Assembly: GCA_003641795.1 (NCBI GenBank)
Contig: QNAP01000052.1
Location: forward strand, 1 to 9,502
Origin: Thermotogae bacterium
Lineage (GTDB): Bacteria > Thermotogota > Thermotogae > UBA12178
Direction: 5' to 3'
Length of the DNA stretch: 9,502 nt
The notes under the pieces were generated by a model, which worked only from the letters and a program-made list of their open reading frames with translations, had not been told where the DNA came from and did no database searches. Of the stretch, positions 1 to 6,847 are shown piece after piece (within the stretch, counting starts at the first letter, position 1; each line of letters opens with the position of its first letter). The translations under genes and the position numbers were made by a program.

Positions 1-255
1 AAAATGGTTGAAGTATACCTGACCCTGGGCATGATCCCCTACAACACAAAATACATAAAACCAATCATATCTGGATCTTTGTTACTACTGCTGGCAGGAA
101 TCACCCACAAGTTTGTAAGCAACATCCCGATAACCCTCTGCATGCTTCCACTGCTTTTTGCTGTTATGATAGGCCTTCTGATAGCACTCAGACTTTACGA
201 GGAAGATAAGGAAATAATGGGGGTTATTATGAGGAAAATGAAGTTTTTTGGTTAG
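1..255 (+). CDS. C-terminal end of a probable polysaccharide flippase (partial)
   Basis: The reading frame is open at the left edge, so only the last 84 residues are seen. The first visible ATG is probably internal. The fragment has a short amphipathic stretch (YNTKYIKP) leading into two hydrophobic segments, roughly residues 21-40 and 44-64, and then a charged cytoplasmic tail (LYEEDKEIMG, MRKMKFFG). This layout, two final membrane helices followed by an acidic 'EDKEI' tail ending in basic residues, is typical of the C-terminus of Wzx/MATE-like oligosaccharide flippases, which move lipid-linked sugars across the inner membrane. The assignment rests on pattern memory only; another multi-pass membrane protein is possible. 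The gene converges on the sugar kinase with a 74-base gap and is not part of the catabolic operon. Confidence 0.55.
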   Translation, partial: KMVEVYLTLGMIPYNTKYIKPIISGSLLLLLAGITHKFVSNIPITLCMLPLLFAVMIGLLIALRLYEEDKEIMGVIMRKMKFFG

Positions 256-268
256 TTGGCAAGATAAT

Positions 269-285
269 AAGACTACTTCGGTCTT
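269..285. terminator. weak hairpin between convergent genes
   Basis: AAGAC and GTCTT form a 5-bp stem around a 7-base loop in the 74-base gap between two convergent genes. Short A/T-rich sequence lies on both sides, and a bidirectional terminator would be expected here. The stem is short and there is no proper U-tract, so this is only the best candidate in the gap. Confidence 0.25.
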
Positions 286-329
286 TACAACAATTATTGC
301 GCGCTACCAAAAACAAAGCCAAGAATTTA

Positions 330-1292
330 TCAACCAGCTCTTGTGCTTCTTGACTCAAGGAATCTCTTTACCTCATCTAAAGTAGGCATAGCACTGGCTG
401 CTCCAATCCTCGTAGTAACGAGTGCAGCTACAGCGTTGGCAAATACTGCTATATCCTTTGCTTCCTTTACAGTAGTCGGTGGCTTTTCAGTGTACTTGAA
501 AATAACCGCTGCCATGAATGCATCTCCACAGCCGGTTGTATCTACCACATCTATAGGAAATGCCGGTACAACATATTGGTTATTTTCGAAGTGAACAAGA
601 CATCCTTTTTCACCCATCGTGACAAAAAGAAGCGAATCTTTCTTTAAAGGAATTTTATGGATTACCTTATCGACAGGTTCCCCTGGAAATATGTAAGAAA
701 GGTCTTGATGACTCAATTTCAAGATTGTCACATTTTCCGCTATGTGGAAAAAATCCTTTATAAAATTGTTTCTATTTTTAATAATGTTTGGTCGCACATT
801 GGGATCAAAGGACACAGGTATCTTCTGTCTTACAAAATCTTCCATCACTCTTAGAGAAGTGGATCTCAATGGTTCAAAAACAACAGCCATTGAGCCGAAA
901 TGGAATAGAGAAAAGCGCGATACAGGTAACCGAATTTCTTCGTATGTTAAAGAGGTATCAGCAGGGTGGTCCCGGTAAAATACAAAATCGGGTGATCCCG
1001 CTTTATCTCTTGCAATGAACACCAAGGAAGTTTTGAATTCCTTAGATATTACAAGAAACGAAGTATCAATGGATTCGCCTTTCAACATTTGGAAAAGGAA
1101 CTTTGAAAATGGATCCCCTCCCAGTTTCCCGAGAAAACTTACTTTCCTTCCTAATCTTGAAAGCCCAACTGCAACATTAAAGGGAGAGCCTCCAGGTTTC
1201 TTCACAAAAACTTCGCTTTCGTACAGAGGTTTTCCCGCATCATTTGCTATAAAGTCTACAAGAATTTCTCCAAAACACAAAATTGGTTTCAT
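330..1292 (-). CDS. PfkB-family sugar kinase, fructokinase-like
   Basis: This is a 320-residue ribokinase/PfkB-fold kinase, the usual length for the family. It transfers phosphate from ATP to a sugar hydroxyl in the cytoplasm. The N-terminal signature GGSPFNVAVGLSRLG lies at 34-48 and the C-terminal signature DTTGCGDAF at 251-259, with the catalytic base Asp257 inside the anion-hole motif. Features typical of fructokinases are FYRDHPADTSL (105-115), SFDPNVRP (161-168) and the ending GAASAMPTLDEV (298-309). Fructose is therefore the preferred guess, with 2-keto-3-deoxygluconate or another ketose as alternatives. The start is an ATG with GGAGG seven bases upstream. It is the last gene of the minus-strand operon, 95 bases after the zinc dehydrogenase, and could phosphorylate the ketose which that enzyme makes. 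Confidence 0.92.
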   Translation of the reverse strand: MKPILCFGEILVDFIANDAGKPLYESEVFVKKPGGSPFNVAVGLSRLGRKVSFLGKLGGDPFSKFLFQMLKGESIDTSFLVISKEFKTSLVFIARDKAGSPDFVFYRDHPADTSLTYEEIRLPVSRFSLFHFGSMAVVFEPLRSTSLRVMEDFVRQKIPVSFDPNVRPNIIKNRNNFIKDFFHIAENVTILKLSHQDLSYIFPGEPVDKVIHKIPLKKDSLLFVTMGEKGCLVHFENNQYVVPAFPIDVVDTTGCGDAFMAAVIFKYTEKPPTTVKEAKDIAVFANAVAALVTTRIGAASAMPTLDEVKRFLESRSTRAG

Positions 1293-1387
1293 TCAACCGC
1301 CTCCAGATTTCTGAAAGGTTCAAAATCCTGCTTGTTTCACTGTACACAAGGAAAATCAGAGGTAGATGTCATAATGGAAATTCTTAC

Positions 1388-2416
1388 TTAGATTACTATC
1401 ATGGTTTTTATAACTTTATCCTTATTATGGATGGTATATTCAAAAGCTTCCTGAAGTTGGTCAATTCGAAAACGCTTTGAAATTAGATGCGACAATTTGA
1501 TCTTTCCTTTCGAAACCAATTCAAGAGCCCGAGGGTACATGTTTGCATACCGAAATACAGTTTTAATAGTGGCTTCTTTTGATATTAAAAGGTTTAAATT
1601 TATTGGGACTGCATCTTCAGATGGCAGACCTACAAGGACCACCGTTCCTCCAGGCGCAAGCAATTTTGCCGTTTGTGATGCTGTTACACTACTTCCAGCT
1701 GTTTCAAACACCACGTCAAATCTATCTCTGTACTTGTCATAGAATTCCAAATTTTCTCCACACAGCACCACTTTTGCCCCCATTTTTTCTGCTACATTTA
1801 GCTTATGTGAAGAAGTATCAAATACCGTTACATCGCTTATTCCCACTGCAAACACACTCTGCAAAGTCATCATCCCTATGGTTCCTACGCCTAAAATGGC
1901 TACACTATGTTCTGGACGAAGATTCGCTTTTTCCACAGCCCATAATCCCACTGCTAAAGGCTCGAACATGGCTCCCTCTTCAAAAGAAACATTTGAAGGA
2001 AGTTTGAAGCAAAAATCCGCAGGATGAGTTACATATTCTACGAAGGCCCCATTTACAGGTGGAGTAGCCCAAAACTTGATATCAGGACAGAGATTGTAGC
2101 GGCCGGTTTTACAGTACCTACACTTCCCACAAGGAATCCCAGGTTCCATGGCTACTCGATCACCAACTTTCAAAGAGGTTACTCCTTCTCCTACTTGAAC
2201 GATTTCCCCAGCTGCTTCGTGTCCAAGTATCATAGGAAATTCAACTACAAATTTTCCTATTCTTCCATACTCGTAATAATGAACGTCAGAACCGCATATT
2301 CCCACTGCCTTAACCCTTATGAGCACTTCACCAGGGCCTGGCTTTGGAATATCAATTTCTCGAATTGCGAATTGTCTTATTCCCTCAAGATAAACCGCTT
2401 TTGCTTTCAAATTCAC
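1388..2416 (-). CDS. zinc-dependent polyol dehydrogenase (sorbitol/xylitol DH family)
   Basis: This is a 342-residue medium-chain dehydrogenase that oxidises a sugar alcohol to a ketose with a nicotinamide cofactor. Catalytic zinc ligands are visible as Cys41 (GICGSDVHYY), His66-Glu67 (GHEAAG) and Glu152 (FEPLAV). A structural zinc site is complete with Cys96, 99, 102 and 110. The Rossmann loop GVGTIG is at 176-181, and Asp200 at the end of the next strand favours NAD over NADP. CGSDVHYYEYGRIG and FRYANMYPRALEL are characteristic of the sorbitol/xylitol dehydrogenase branch rather than of simple alcohol or threonine dehydrogenases. The start is GTG, chosen for AGGTGA about eight bases upstream. 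It is followed 95 bases later by the PfkB kinase, so a polyol-to-ketose-to-ketose-phosphate route is a natural inference. The exact polyol is not determinable. Confidence 0.92.
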   Translation of the reverse strand: MNLKAKAVYLEGIRQFAIREIDIPKPGPGEVLIRVKAVGICGSDVHYYEYGRIGKFVVEFPMILGHEAAGEIVQVGEGVTSLKVGDRVAMEPGIPCGKCRYCKTGRYNLCPDIKFWATPPVNGAFVEYVTHPADFCFKLPSNVSFEEGAMFEPLAVGLWAVEKANLRPEHSVAILGVGTIGMMTLQSVFAVGISDVTVFDTSSHKLNVAEKMGAKVVLCGENLEFYDKYRDRFDVVFETAGSSVTASQTAKLLAPGGTVVLVGLPSEDAVPINLNLLISKEATIKTVFRYANMYPRALELVSKGKIKLSHLISKRFRIDQLQEAFEYTIHNKDKVIKTMIVI

Positions 2417-2517
2417 TGATTTTCACCTGCCTTTAATTAGACAAATCCATCCTGCCTCATTAGATCTGAAGTCAATAAGATGTTGTCATCTCTTTCGAGG
2501 ATTACCCTATTTGTTAG

Positions 2518-2539
2518 ATGCAAAGAAATCATTTTGCAT
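2518..2539. repeat. inverted repeat just after the iron dehydrogenase gene
   Basis: ATGCAAA and TTTGCAT are perfect 7-bp arms separated by 8 bases. They begin six bases past the stop codon of the iron-type dehydrogenase in the direction of transcription. As RNA this gives a moderate hairpin without a following U-run, so it looks more like an mRNA-stabilising or partial attenuating element than a full terminator. A protein-binding site is also possible. It lies in the largest gap (129 bases) of the operon. Confidence 0.4.
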
Positions 2540-2545
2540 TAAAGG

Positions 2546-3721
2546 TTACAGCAGATTTACAAGCAATTCCTTGAGCTCCTCGCGAGAAAATTTTTTCGGA
2601 TGTACATCTACATCTTGCTTGTAACCTTTAAATATACTTTCTACAATATCATCTACATCCTCTTTTCTCATTCCATATTTTGAAAACCTGATATCTTTTA
2701 ATCCTATGTCGTTGACAAATCTTTCCATAACTTCAACAGCCTTTTCCGCCTTCATACGCATGGACAGTTCAGAAGCCTTTTCTCCCATTGCATTAAGCAA
2801 ATCCGCGAATTTTTTGGGGGCTGCGATAAAGGTACACTTCATGACTTCTAGAAAACAACCGGCAAGTGTTTCACCGTGAGGCGCGTTGTAACGGCCACCT
2901 ATTGCTTGACCAATGGCATGTGGGAGAGCTGTACCAGCATGAGAAATGGCAATACCAGCAAGTGTGGCACTATATGCAACTTTAATTCTGGCATCAACAT
3001 TTTCCCCATCGGCAACAGCAACTGGTAAGTTTTCGACTAGCAGCTTGATAGCTTCAATAGCCATCAAATTAGAATAGGGATTCGACTTTTTGCTTATGAA
3101 GGCTTCAACCGCGTGTGCAAACGCATCAAATCCAGTAGTAGCAGTTAAATGAGGAGGCATCGTAACGGTTAAACTGGGATCAACCACGGCAACTTTCGGA
3201 AAGATCCGAGGATGGATTATGGTGCTTTTTTCTTTCAAATTCGTATTAGTTATAACAGCATAAAGCGTTACCTCAGAACCTGTTCCTGCAGTAGTTGGAA
3301 TGGCAATTATAGGAAGTGTCGACTTTGTTGGTACACGAACTTCGTGATCACTTCGATACACATAATCCCATGAACTTCCTCCGCTTCCTGCTACCACCGC
3401 TATGCCTTTTGCAGTGTCAAGAGCGCTTCCTCCCCCAACACCTATTATCACTTCACATTTACTATCCTTCGCAATTGCCGCTCCAGCATCTATTTTTTCT
3501 GAAGGGGGGTTAGGTATCACATCGCTGAAAATGAGGCTTTCTATTCCGTTCCTTTGCAAATTTGTACGGATTTCTTCACCAATAGTTGCTTTTAAAAATG
3601 GATCTACAACAATTAAGACCTTTTCTCCATATTTTTTGACTTCTTCTCCTACATTTTTTACTTCACCCCATCCAAATATTACTCTTGTAGGGGTTCCAAA
3701 CTCAAAACTAGTATATTTCAT
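2546..3721 (-). CDS. iron-containing (group III) alcohol dehydrogenase
   Basis: This is a 391-residue member of the Fe-dependent alcohol dehydrogenase family (FucO, GldA and propanediol dehydrogenase relatives), which interconverts alcohols and aldehydes or ketones with NAD(P)H. The nucleotide-binding GGGSALDTAK begins at residue 96, and PTTAGTGSEVT follows near 142-152. Metal ligands are all present: Asp199 and His203 (FDAFAHAVEAF), His268 (LPHAIG) and His282 (APHGE). An in-frame ATG lies three codons upstream (3728-3730), only two bases from the GGAGG site. The ATG used here is 11 bases away and gives the usual family start (MKYTSFEFGTPT). It sits 20 bases after the permease gene. I recall a similar dehydrogenase next to a xylose-type ABC operon in Thermotoga. 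Its role here may be reducing an aldehyde intermediate or balancing NADH; substrate unknown. Confidence 0.9.
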   Translation of the reverse strand: MKYTSFEFGTPTRVIFGWGEVKNVGEEVKKYGEKVLIVVDPFLKATIGEEIRTNLQRNGIESLIFSDVIPNPPSEKIDAGAAIAKDSKCEVIIGVGGGSALDTAKGIAVVAGSGGSSWDYVYRSDHEVRVPTKSTLPIIAIPTTAGTGSEVTLYAVITNTNLKEKSTIIHPRIFPKVAVVDPSLTVTMPPHLTATTGFDAFAHAVEAFISKKSNPYSNLMAIEAIKLLVENLPVAVADGENVDARIKVAYSATLAGIAISHAGTALPHAIGQAIGGRYNAPHGETLAGCFLEVMKCTFIAAPKKFADLLNAMGEKASELSMRMKAEKAVEVMERFVNDIGLKDIRFSKYGMRKEDVDDIVESIFKGYKQDVDVHPKKFSREELKELLVNLL

Positions 3722-3741
3722 AATCTGCATCCCCTCCTTTA

Positions 3742-4722
3742 CTACTGACTTCTCTTTTGGGTGAAATTATCAATCAATACCACTACAAGCAATAGTAATC
3801 CATTTACAAAACTTTGCCAATAAACAGAAACATTCAACAAGATAAGTGCGTTGTTTATGAGATTCACTATTAACACACCCAAAACAGCTCCTAAAATTGT
3901 CCCCTCACCACCGGAGAAGCTTGTACCACCAATTACCGCTGCAGCTATAGCACGCAATTCCACGCCAGTGCCAGTAATGGGAGTCGCCACAAGAAATCTT
4001 GAAAGTGTTAGAATCCCCGCTAGACTAGCCAGCATTGCTGATAGTATAAACACTCTCATTTTTGTCTTCCCCACATCTATACCTGTTAATCGTGCAGAAG
4101 TCACATTACTACCAACAAAGTAAAATTCTCTGAAAGGCTTCACCTTTCTCAAACAAAATTCACCGACGACCGCACAACTTAAGAAAATGAGAGCAAATAT
4201 TGGAATACCTAAGATATCTCCCCCACCGAAGCTTTCGAACAGTTTTGGAACCCCTCCAATGGCTAAAGGAGAACCTTGAGTCAATATATAAGCAATGCCA
4301 CGAGTCATCCCCATCATGGCGAGAGTTATTATGAACGAATTTATTTTCCGTGTTCCAACCAACCATCCATTCACAAATCCTGATAAAGCACCAAGAACAA
4401 AACCAACTACTGCAGACAGCCAAATGTTCACTCCCGAAAGGAACAGAGCTCCTGCAACGACACTTGAAAGAGCCATTATTCCTCCAACAGAAAGATCGAT
4501 TTCTCCAGCTATCATCACCATTACCATTCCAATTGTTACAAGTCCTTCTGCAGAAAGGCCTATTAAAACTGCTGATATGTTACTAGAAGTTAAGAAATAA
4601 GGGGTGAGGAGGCTTAGCACACCACCCAAGCCTATTATTACAATAGTAAGTATTGATTCTCTGAATTTGAATATTCCAATTCTCGTCCTTTTCTTTTGTA
4701 GTATCTCAACATTTTGAGACAT
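3742..4722 (-). CDS. ribose-type (CUT2) sugar ABC transporter permease
   Basis: This is a 326-residue integral membrane protein of the RbsC/XylH/FrcC type that forms the translocation pore, probably as a homodimer since only one permease gene is present. After a basic N-terminus it has about eight to ten hydrophobic segments. The family signature GEIDLSVGG is at 73-81. The cytoplasmic coupling segment GSNVTSARLTGIDVGKTK (205-221) contacts the ATPase. The loop GGTSFSGGEGTILG (265-278) is conserved in the family. An upstream in-frame ATG directly abuts the GGAGG sequence; the ATG used here is six bases further on, a better spacing. The gene lies 45 bases after the binding-protein gene and 20 bases before the iron dehydrogenase, so co-transcription is likely. 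Confidence 0.95.
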   Translation of the reverse strand: MSQNVEILQKKRTRIGIFKFRESILTIVIIGLGGVLSLLTPYFLTSSNISAVLIGLSAEGLVTIGMVMVMIAGEIDLSVGGIMALSSVVAGALFLSGVNIWLSAVVGFVLGALSGFVNGWLVGTRKINSFIITLAMMGMTRGIAYILTQGSPLAIGGVPKLFESFGGGDILGIPIFALIFLSCAVVGEFCLRKVKPFREFYFVGSNVTSARLTGIDVGKTKMRVFILSAMLASLAGILTLSRFLVATPITGTGVELRAIAAAVIGGTSFSGGEGTILGAVLGVLIVNLINNALILLNVSVYWQSFVNGLLLLVVVLIDNFTQKRSQ

Positions 4723-4767
4723 CTGCATCCTCCCTCACCCCTTTGAATTTTTCACAGTACACTTGAA

Positions 4768-5748
4768 TTACTTCTTAGGTAAGCCAGTCGGTGTTAATCC
4801 TTGTGCATCAAGAACATCAGCAATATTGTCTTTTGTAGCTATGATAACGCCACAGTCCACAAATTTTGGAATGTATGCTTCAGGAACCAAGTTATGTTGT
4901 AAAAGGTAAAGAGCCATCATTGACCAGAATCCCATAGCAGACATGCCTTGAACAACTGTTCCATCGATTATTCCTGACTTTACATATGAAATAACAGCAG
5001 GATCCACATCGAAAGCCAGCACCTTCACTTTCCCCACGTTCCCTGTTTCTTTAACAGCTTGGGCTCCTCCAACACCAGCCACTCCATCTACACAGAAAAT
5101 GGCATCAATTTCTGGGTGAGCCTGCAAAGCCGCTGCCATATTCCTTGTAGCTGTTAATTGTTCACCACCATCGTTCACCTTTGCAACAACCTTCAAGCCT
5201 GGATAGTGCCTTTCCACTGTTTCTAGGAATCCCTGCACTCTCTCTTCCACATTTCCTTGACCAACCGAATAGAGTAGTGCTACCTCACCTTTTCCGCCCA
5301 AAAGTTTGGCTATGAAGTGAGCTGCCGCGGCACCTGCATTCTTGTTACCTACACCGATAAAAGAATAACGTTTGCTATCGGGAGAATCACTATCGAATGT
5401 AACAACTGGTATACCCTTCTCAATAGCTTCGTTTATTGGCTTGACAAAAGCATCTGGGTTAATGGCAGTAACTGCGATCCCGGCAGGTTTCTTGGCAGCC
5501 ACTTGATTGAACACGGTGACTTCCCCGTTGATATCGAATGTTGGATGCCCAGTGTAGACAGCCCTTACACCTAGCAATTCTGCTGCAGCTTCAAAACCAG
5601 AGAAACAAGCTTTCCAAAAGTTGATACCCGAGAGGAAGGTTATCATGTAGTATGTTTCACTTGGAGAACCTTGAAATGGACTCTGTGCTCCTACTATGCT
5701 GGCAAAGAGAACCAAAACAGTCACTATCACACCTAACTTTTTGAGCAT
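4768..5748 (-). CDS. periplasmic sugar-binding protein of the CUT2 transporter
   Basis: This is a 326-residue substrate-binding protein of the ribose/xylose-binding (Peripla_BP_4) family. A signal peptide is clear: basic MLKK, a hydrophobic core to about residue 19, and a likely cleavage after VGA (residue 21). The mature N-terminus YYMITFLSGINFWKACFSG carries the aromatic pair Phe44-Trp45 expected to stack on a sugar. Other expected ligand-contacting positions are FDSDSPD (118-124), Glu169/Arg170, Asp221 (FCVDGVAG), Asp247 (AFDVDP) and Gln267. A GTG three codons upstream overlaps the ribosome site; the ATG used here has AGGAGG eight bases upstream and leaves a standard signal peptide. It lies 75 bases after the ATPase gene. 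The ligand could be a pentose, hexose or sugar alcohol; sequence reading alone does not decide. Confidence 0.94.
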   Translation of the reverse strand: MLKKLGVIVTVLVLFASIVGAQSPFQGSPSETYYMITFLSGINFWKACFSGFEAAAELLGVRAVYTGHPTFDINGEVTVFNQVAAKKPAGIAVTAINPDAFVKPINEAIEKGIPVVTFDSDSPDSKRYSFIGVGNKNAGAAAAHFIAKLLGGKGEVALLYSVGQGNVEERVQGFLETVERHYPGLKVVAKVNDGGEQLTATRNMAAALQAHPEIDAIFCVDGVAGVGGAQAVKETGNVGKVKVLAFDVDPAVISYVKSGIIDGTVVQGMSAMGFWSMMALYLLQHNLVPEAYIPKFVDCGVIIATKDNIADVLDAQGLTPTGLPKK

Positions 5749-5823
5749 ACCAAACACCTCCTAGAAAAGATTTTTGAGAAAAGAACTTCGCAAATAGTTT
5801 TATTGTTCACCATTCCGAAGTGT

Positions 5824-6579
5824 CTAAATTGCTGATAATTCGTTTTGGCCTCCGTGCACAATTATTGCTACAATCTCTTTGACACTGGTTTGGGATTTCT
5901 CGATATCTGCTATCTTGCGTCCACGTGAAAGAACGATAAATCTATCCACAACCTGGAATACCTCCTCTATGTTGTGACCAACCAAAATGATCGATATACC
6001 ATGAATCGTTTTCAAATCTAGTATTAATTGGAAGATCTTTTCTCTTTCTTTTACGGATAATGCAGCGGTTGGTTCATCCATTAAAAGAAGTCTTACATCA
6101 TGTAACAATGCCCTGGCTATCGCGACTTCTTGTCTTTTACCACCAGATAGATTACGTACGAGAGTATTTAGCGGGATCTCTATTCTCAGGCGATTCAGAA
6201 GATCAGCCACTTTAGCCTTCATAGCCTTCCAATCAAGAATTTGAAAACGATTGGCTATCAGCTCACCAGCGAAAATGTTCTCCACTACACTCAAATGAGG
6301 AAAGATGGCAAGTTCCTGATAAACAGCATTAATTCCCAGTTTCTTTGCAACCATTGGGGAAGTTATCTTTACACACTTTCCATCCATGTAGAAATCTCCT
6401 TCGTCTGGTTGTTCTACACCCATTATTTGCTTTATTAACGTAGATTTTCCTGCCGCATTATCCCCAACAAGACCAACAATTTCTTTTCTTTTAATTCCAA
6501 AAGAAATCCTGTAATTCGCTATAACCGGTCCATAAGTCTTCGTGATCTCTCTACCTTCAAAGAAGTAAGATTCATTCAA
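5824..6579 (-). CDS. single-domain ATPase of the CUT2 sugar transporter
   Basis: This is a 251-residue ABC ATPase that powers sugar import as a homodimer. It carries one nucleotide-binding domain, unlike RbsA/XylG, which are tandem duplications; it resembles the half-size FrcA-like ATPases. Visible motifs are Walker A GDNAAGKST (39-47), Q-loop Gln88 (VYQELAIFPHL), signature LSGGKRQ (144-150), Walker B RLLLMDEP with catalytic Glu169, and switch His202 (ILVGHN). The Walker A has Ala where relatives usually have Gly (GDNGAGKST); this position is variable in P-loops, so activity is expected. A GTG at 6586-6588 overlaps the AAGGAG site, while the TTG used here stands eight bases from it, so TTG is preferred. 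It is the first gene of the operon, about 74 bases after the predicted transcription start. Confidence 0.93.
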   Translation of the reverse strand: MNESYFFEGREITKTYGPVIANYRISFGIKRKEIVGLVGDNAAGKSTLIKQIMGVEQPDEGDFYMDGKCVKITSPMVAKKLGINAVYQELAIFPHLSVVENIFAGELIANRFQILDWKAMKAKVADLLNRLRIEIPLNTLVRNLSGGKRQEVAIARALLHDVRLLLMDEPTAALSVKEREKIFQLILDLKTIHGISIILVGHNIEEVFQVVDRFIVLSRGRKIADIEKSQTSVKEIVAIIVHGGQNELSAI

Positions 6580-6632
6580 ATCACTCACTCCTTGTTACAT
6601 TCTAATTATATGTTGTTAATATTTATTACACT

Positions 6633-6642
6633 TAATCGATTA
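6633..6642. promoter_or_regulatory. candidate LacI-type operator downstream of the operon promoter
   Basis: TAATCGATTA is a perfect 10-bp palindrome centred on CG, the usual form of LacI-family operators. It sits about 11-20 bases downstream of the transcription start predicted for the minus-strand operon, where a bound repressor would block RNA polymerase. The LacI-family gene next door is the natural partner. This is inferred from form and position only. Confidence 0.45.
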
Positions 6643-6659
6643 CTTTATAGTGCGAGATT

Positions 6660-6688
6660 ATTATAGCATTATAATAAGTACATGTCAA
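6660..6688 (-). promoter_or_regulatory. consensus sigma-70 promoter of the catabolic operon
   Basis: On the minus strand TTGACA (6688-6683) is followed after exactly 17 bases by TATAAT (6665-6660). Both hexamers match the housekeeping sigma-factor consensus at every position. Transcription should start near 6653, giving a leader of about 74 bases before the ATPase gene. Such a strong promoter fits control by a repressor rather than an activator. Confidence 0.85.
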
Positions 6689-6743
6689 GCACAAGTTAGG
6701 ATGTTCAGACGATGTTTATAGCCGTTGCATTGATTCTTGTTTG

Positions 6744-6755
6744 AAACACGTGTTT
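6744..6755. promoter_or_regulatory. second CG-centred palindrome in the divergent region
   Basis: AAACACGTGTTT is a perfect 12-bp palindrome with a central CG. It lies between the two divergent promoters, about 56 bases upstream of the operon -35 box and about 40 bases upstream of the likely lacI -10 box. It could be a LacI-type operator serving autoregulation, or an auxiliary site for looping with the palindrome at 6633-6642. Confidence 0.4.
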
Positions 6756-6787
6756 GATAACCTTCCCTACAAACACAAGGCAAAAAG

Positions 6788-6802
6788 TGATATGATTATA
6801 AT
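6788..6802 (+). promoter_or_regulatory. probable promoter -10 region of the lacI-family gene
   Basis: TGATATGAT is an extended -10 form, and a perfect TATAAT follows immediately at 6797-6802. No good -35 box stands at the right distance from either, so the exact start is uncertain. The implied leader is about 40 bases and contains the ribosome site GAGGGGTG (6833-6840). Confidence 0.4.
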
Positions 6803-6847
6803 ACTTGATGGTATCATTCTGAGTTGAAATAAGAGGGGTGTATAGAA

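Noticed and set aside
1579..2007. Plus-strand open frame of 142 codons opposite the zinc dehydrogenase
   Set aside because: It is antisense to a fully conserved dehydrogenase gene, has no ribosome site, and its composition is that of a shadow frame.
5785..5821. Inverted repeat ACTTCG/CGAAGT between the ATPase and binding-protein genes
   Set aside because: The arms are only 6 bp with a 25-base loop and no U-tract, so it is not distinguishable from chance.
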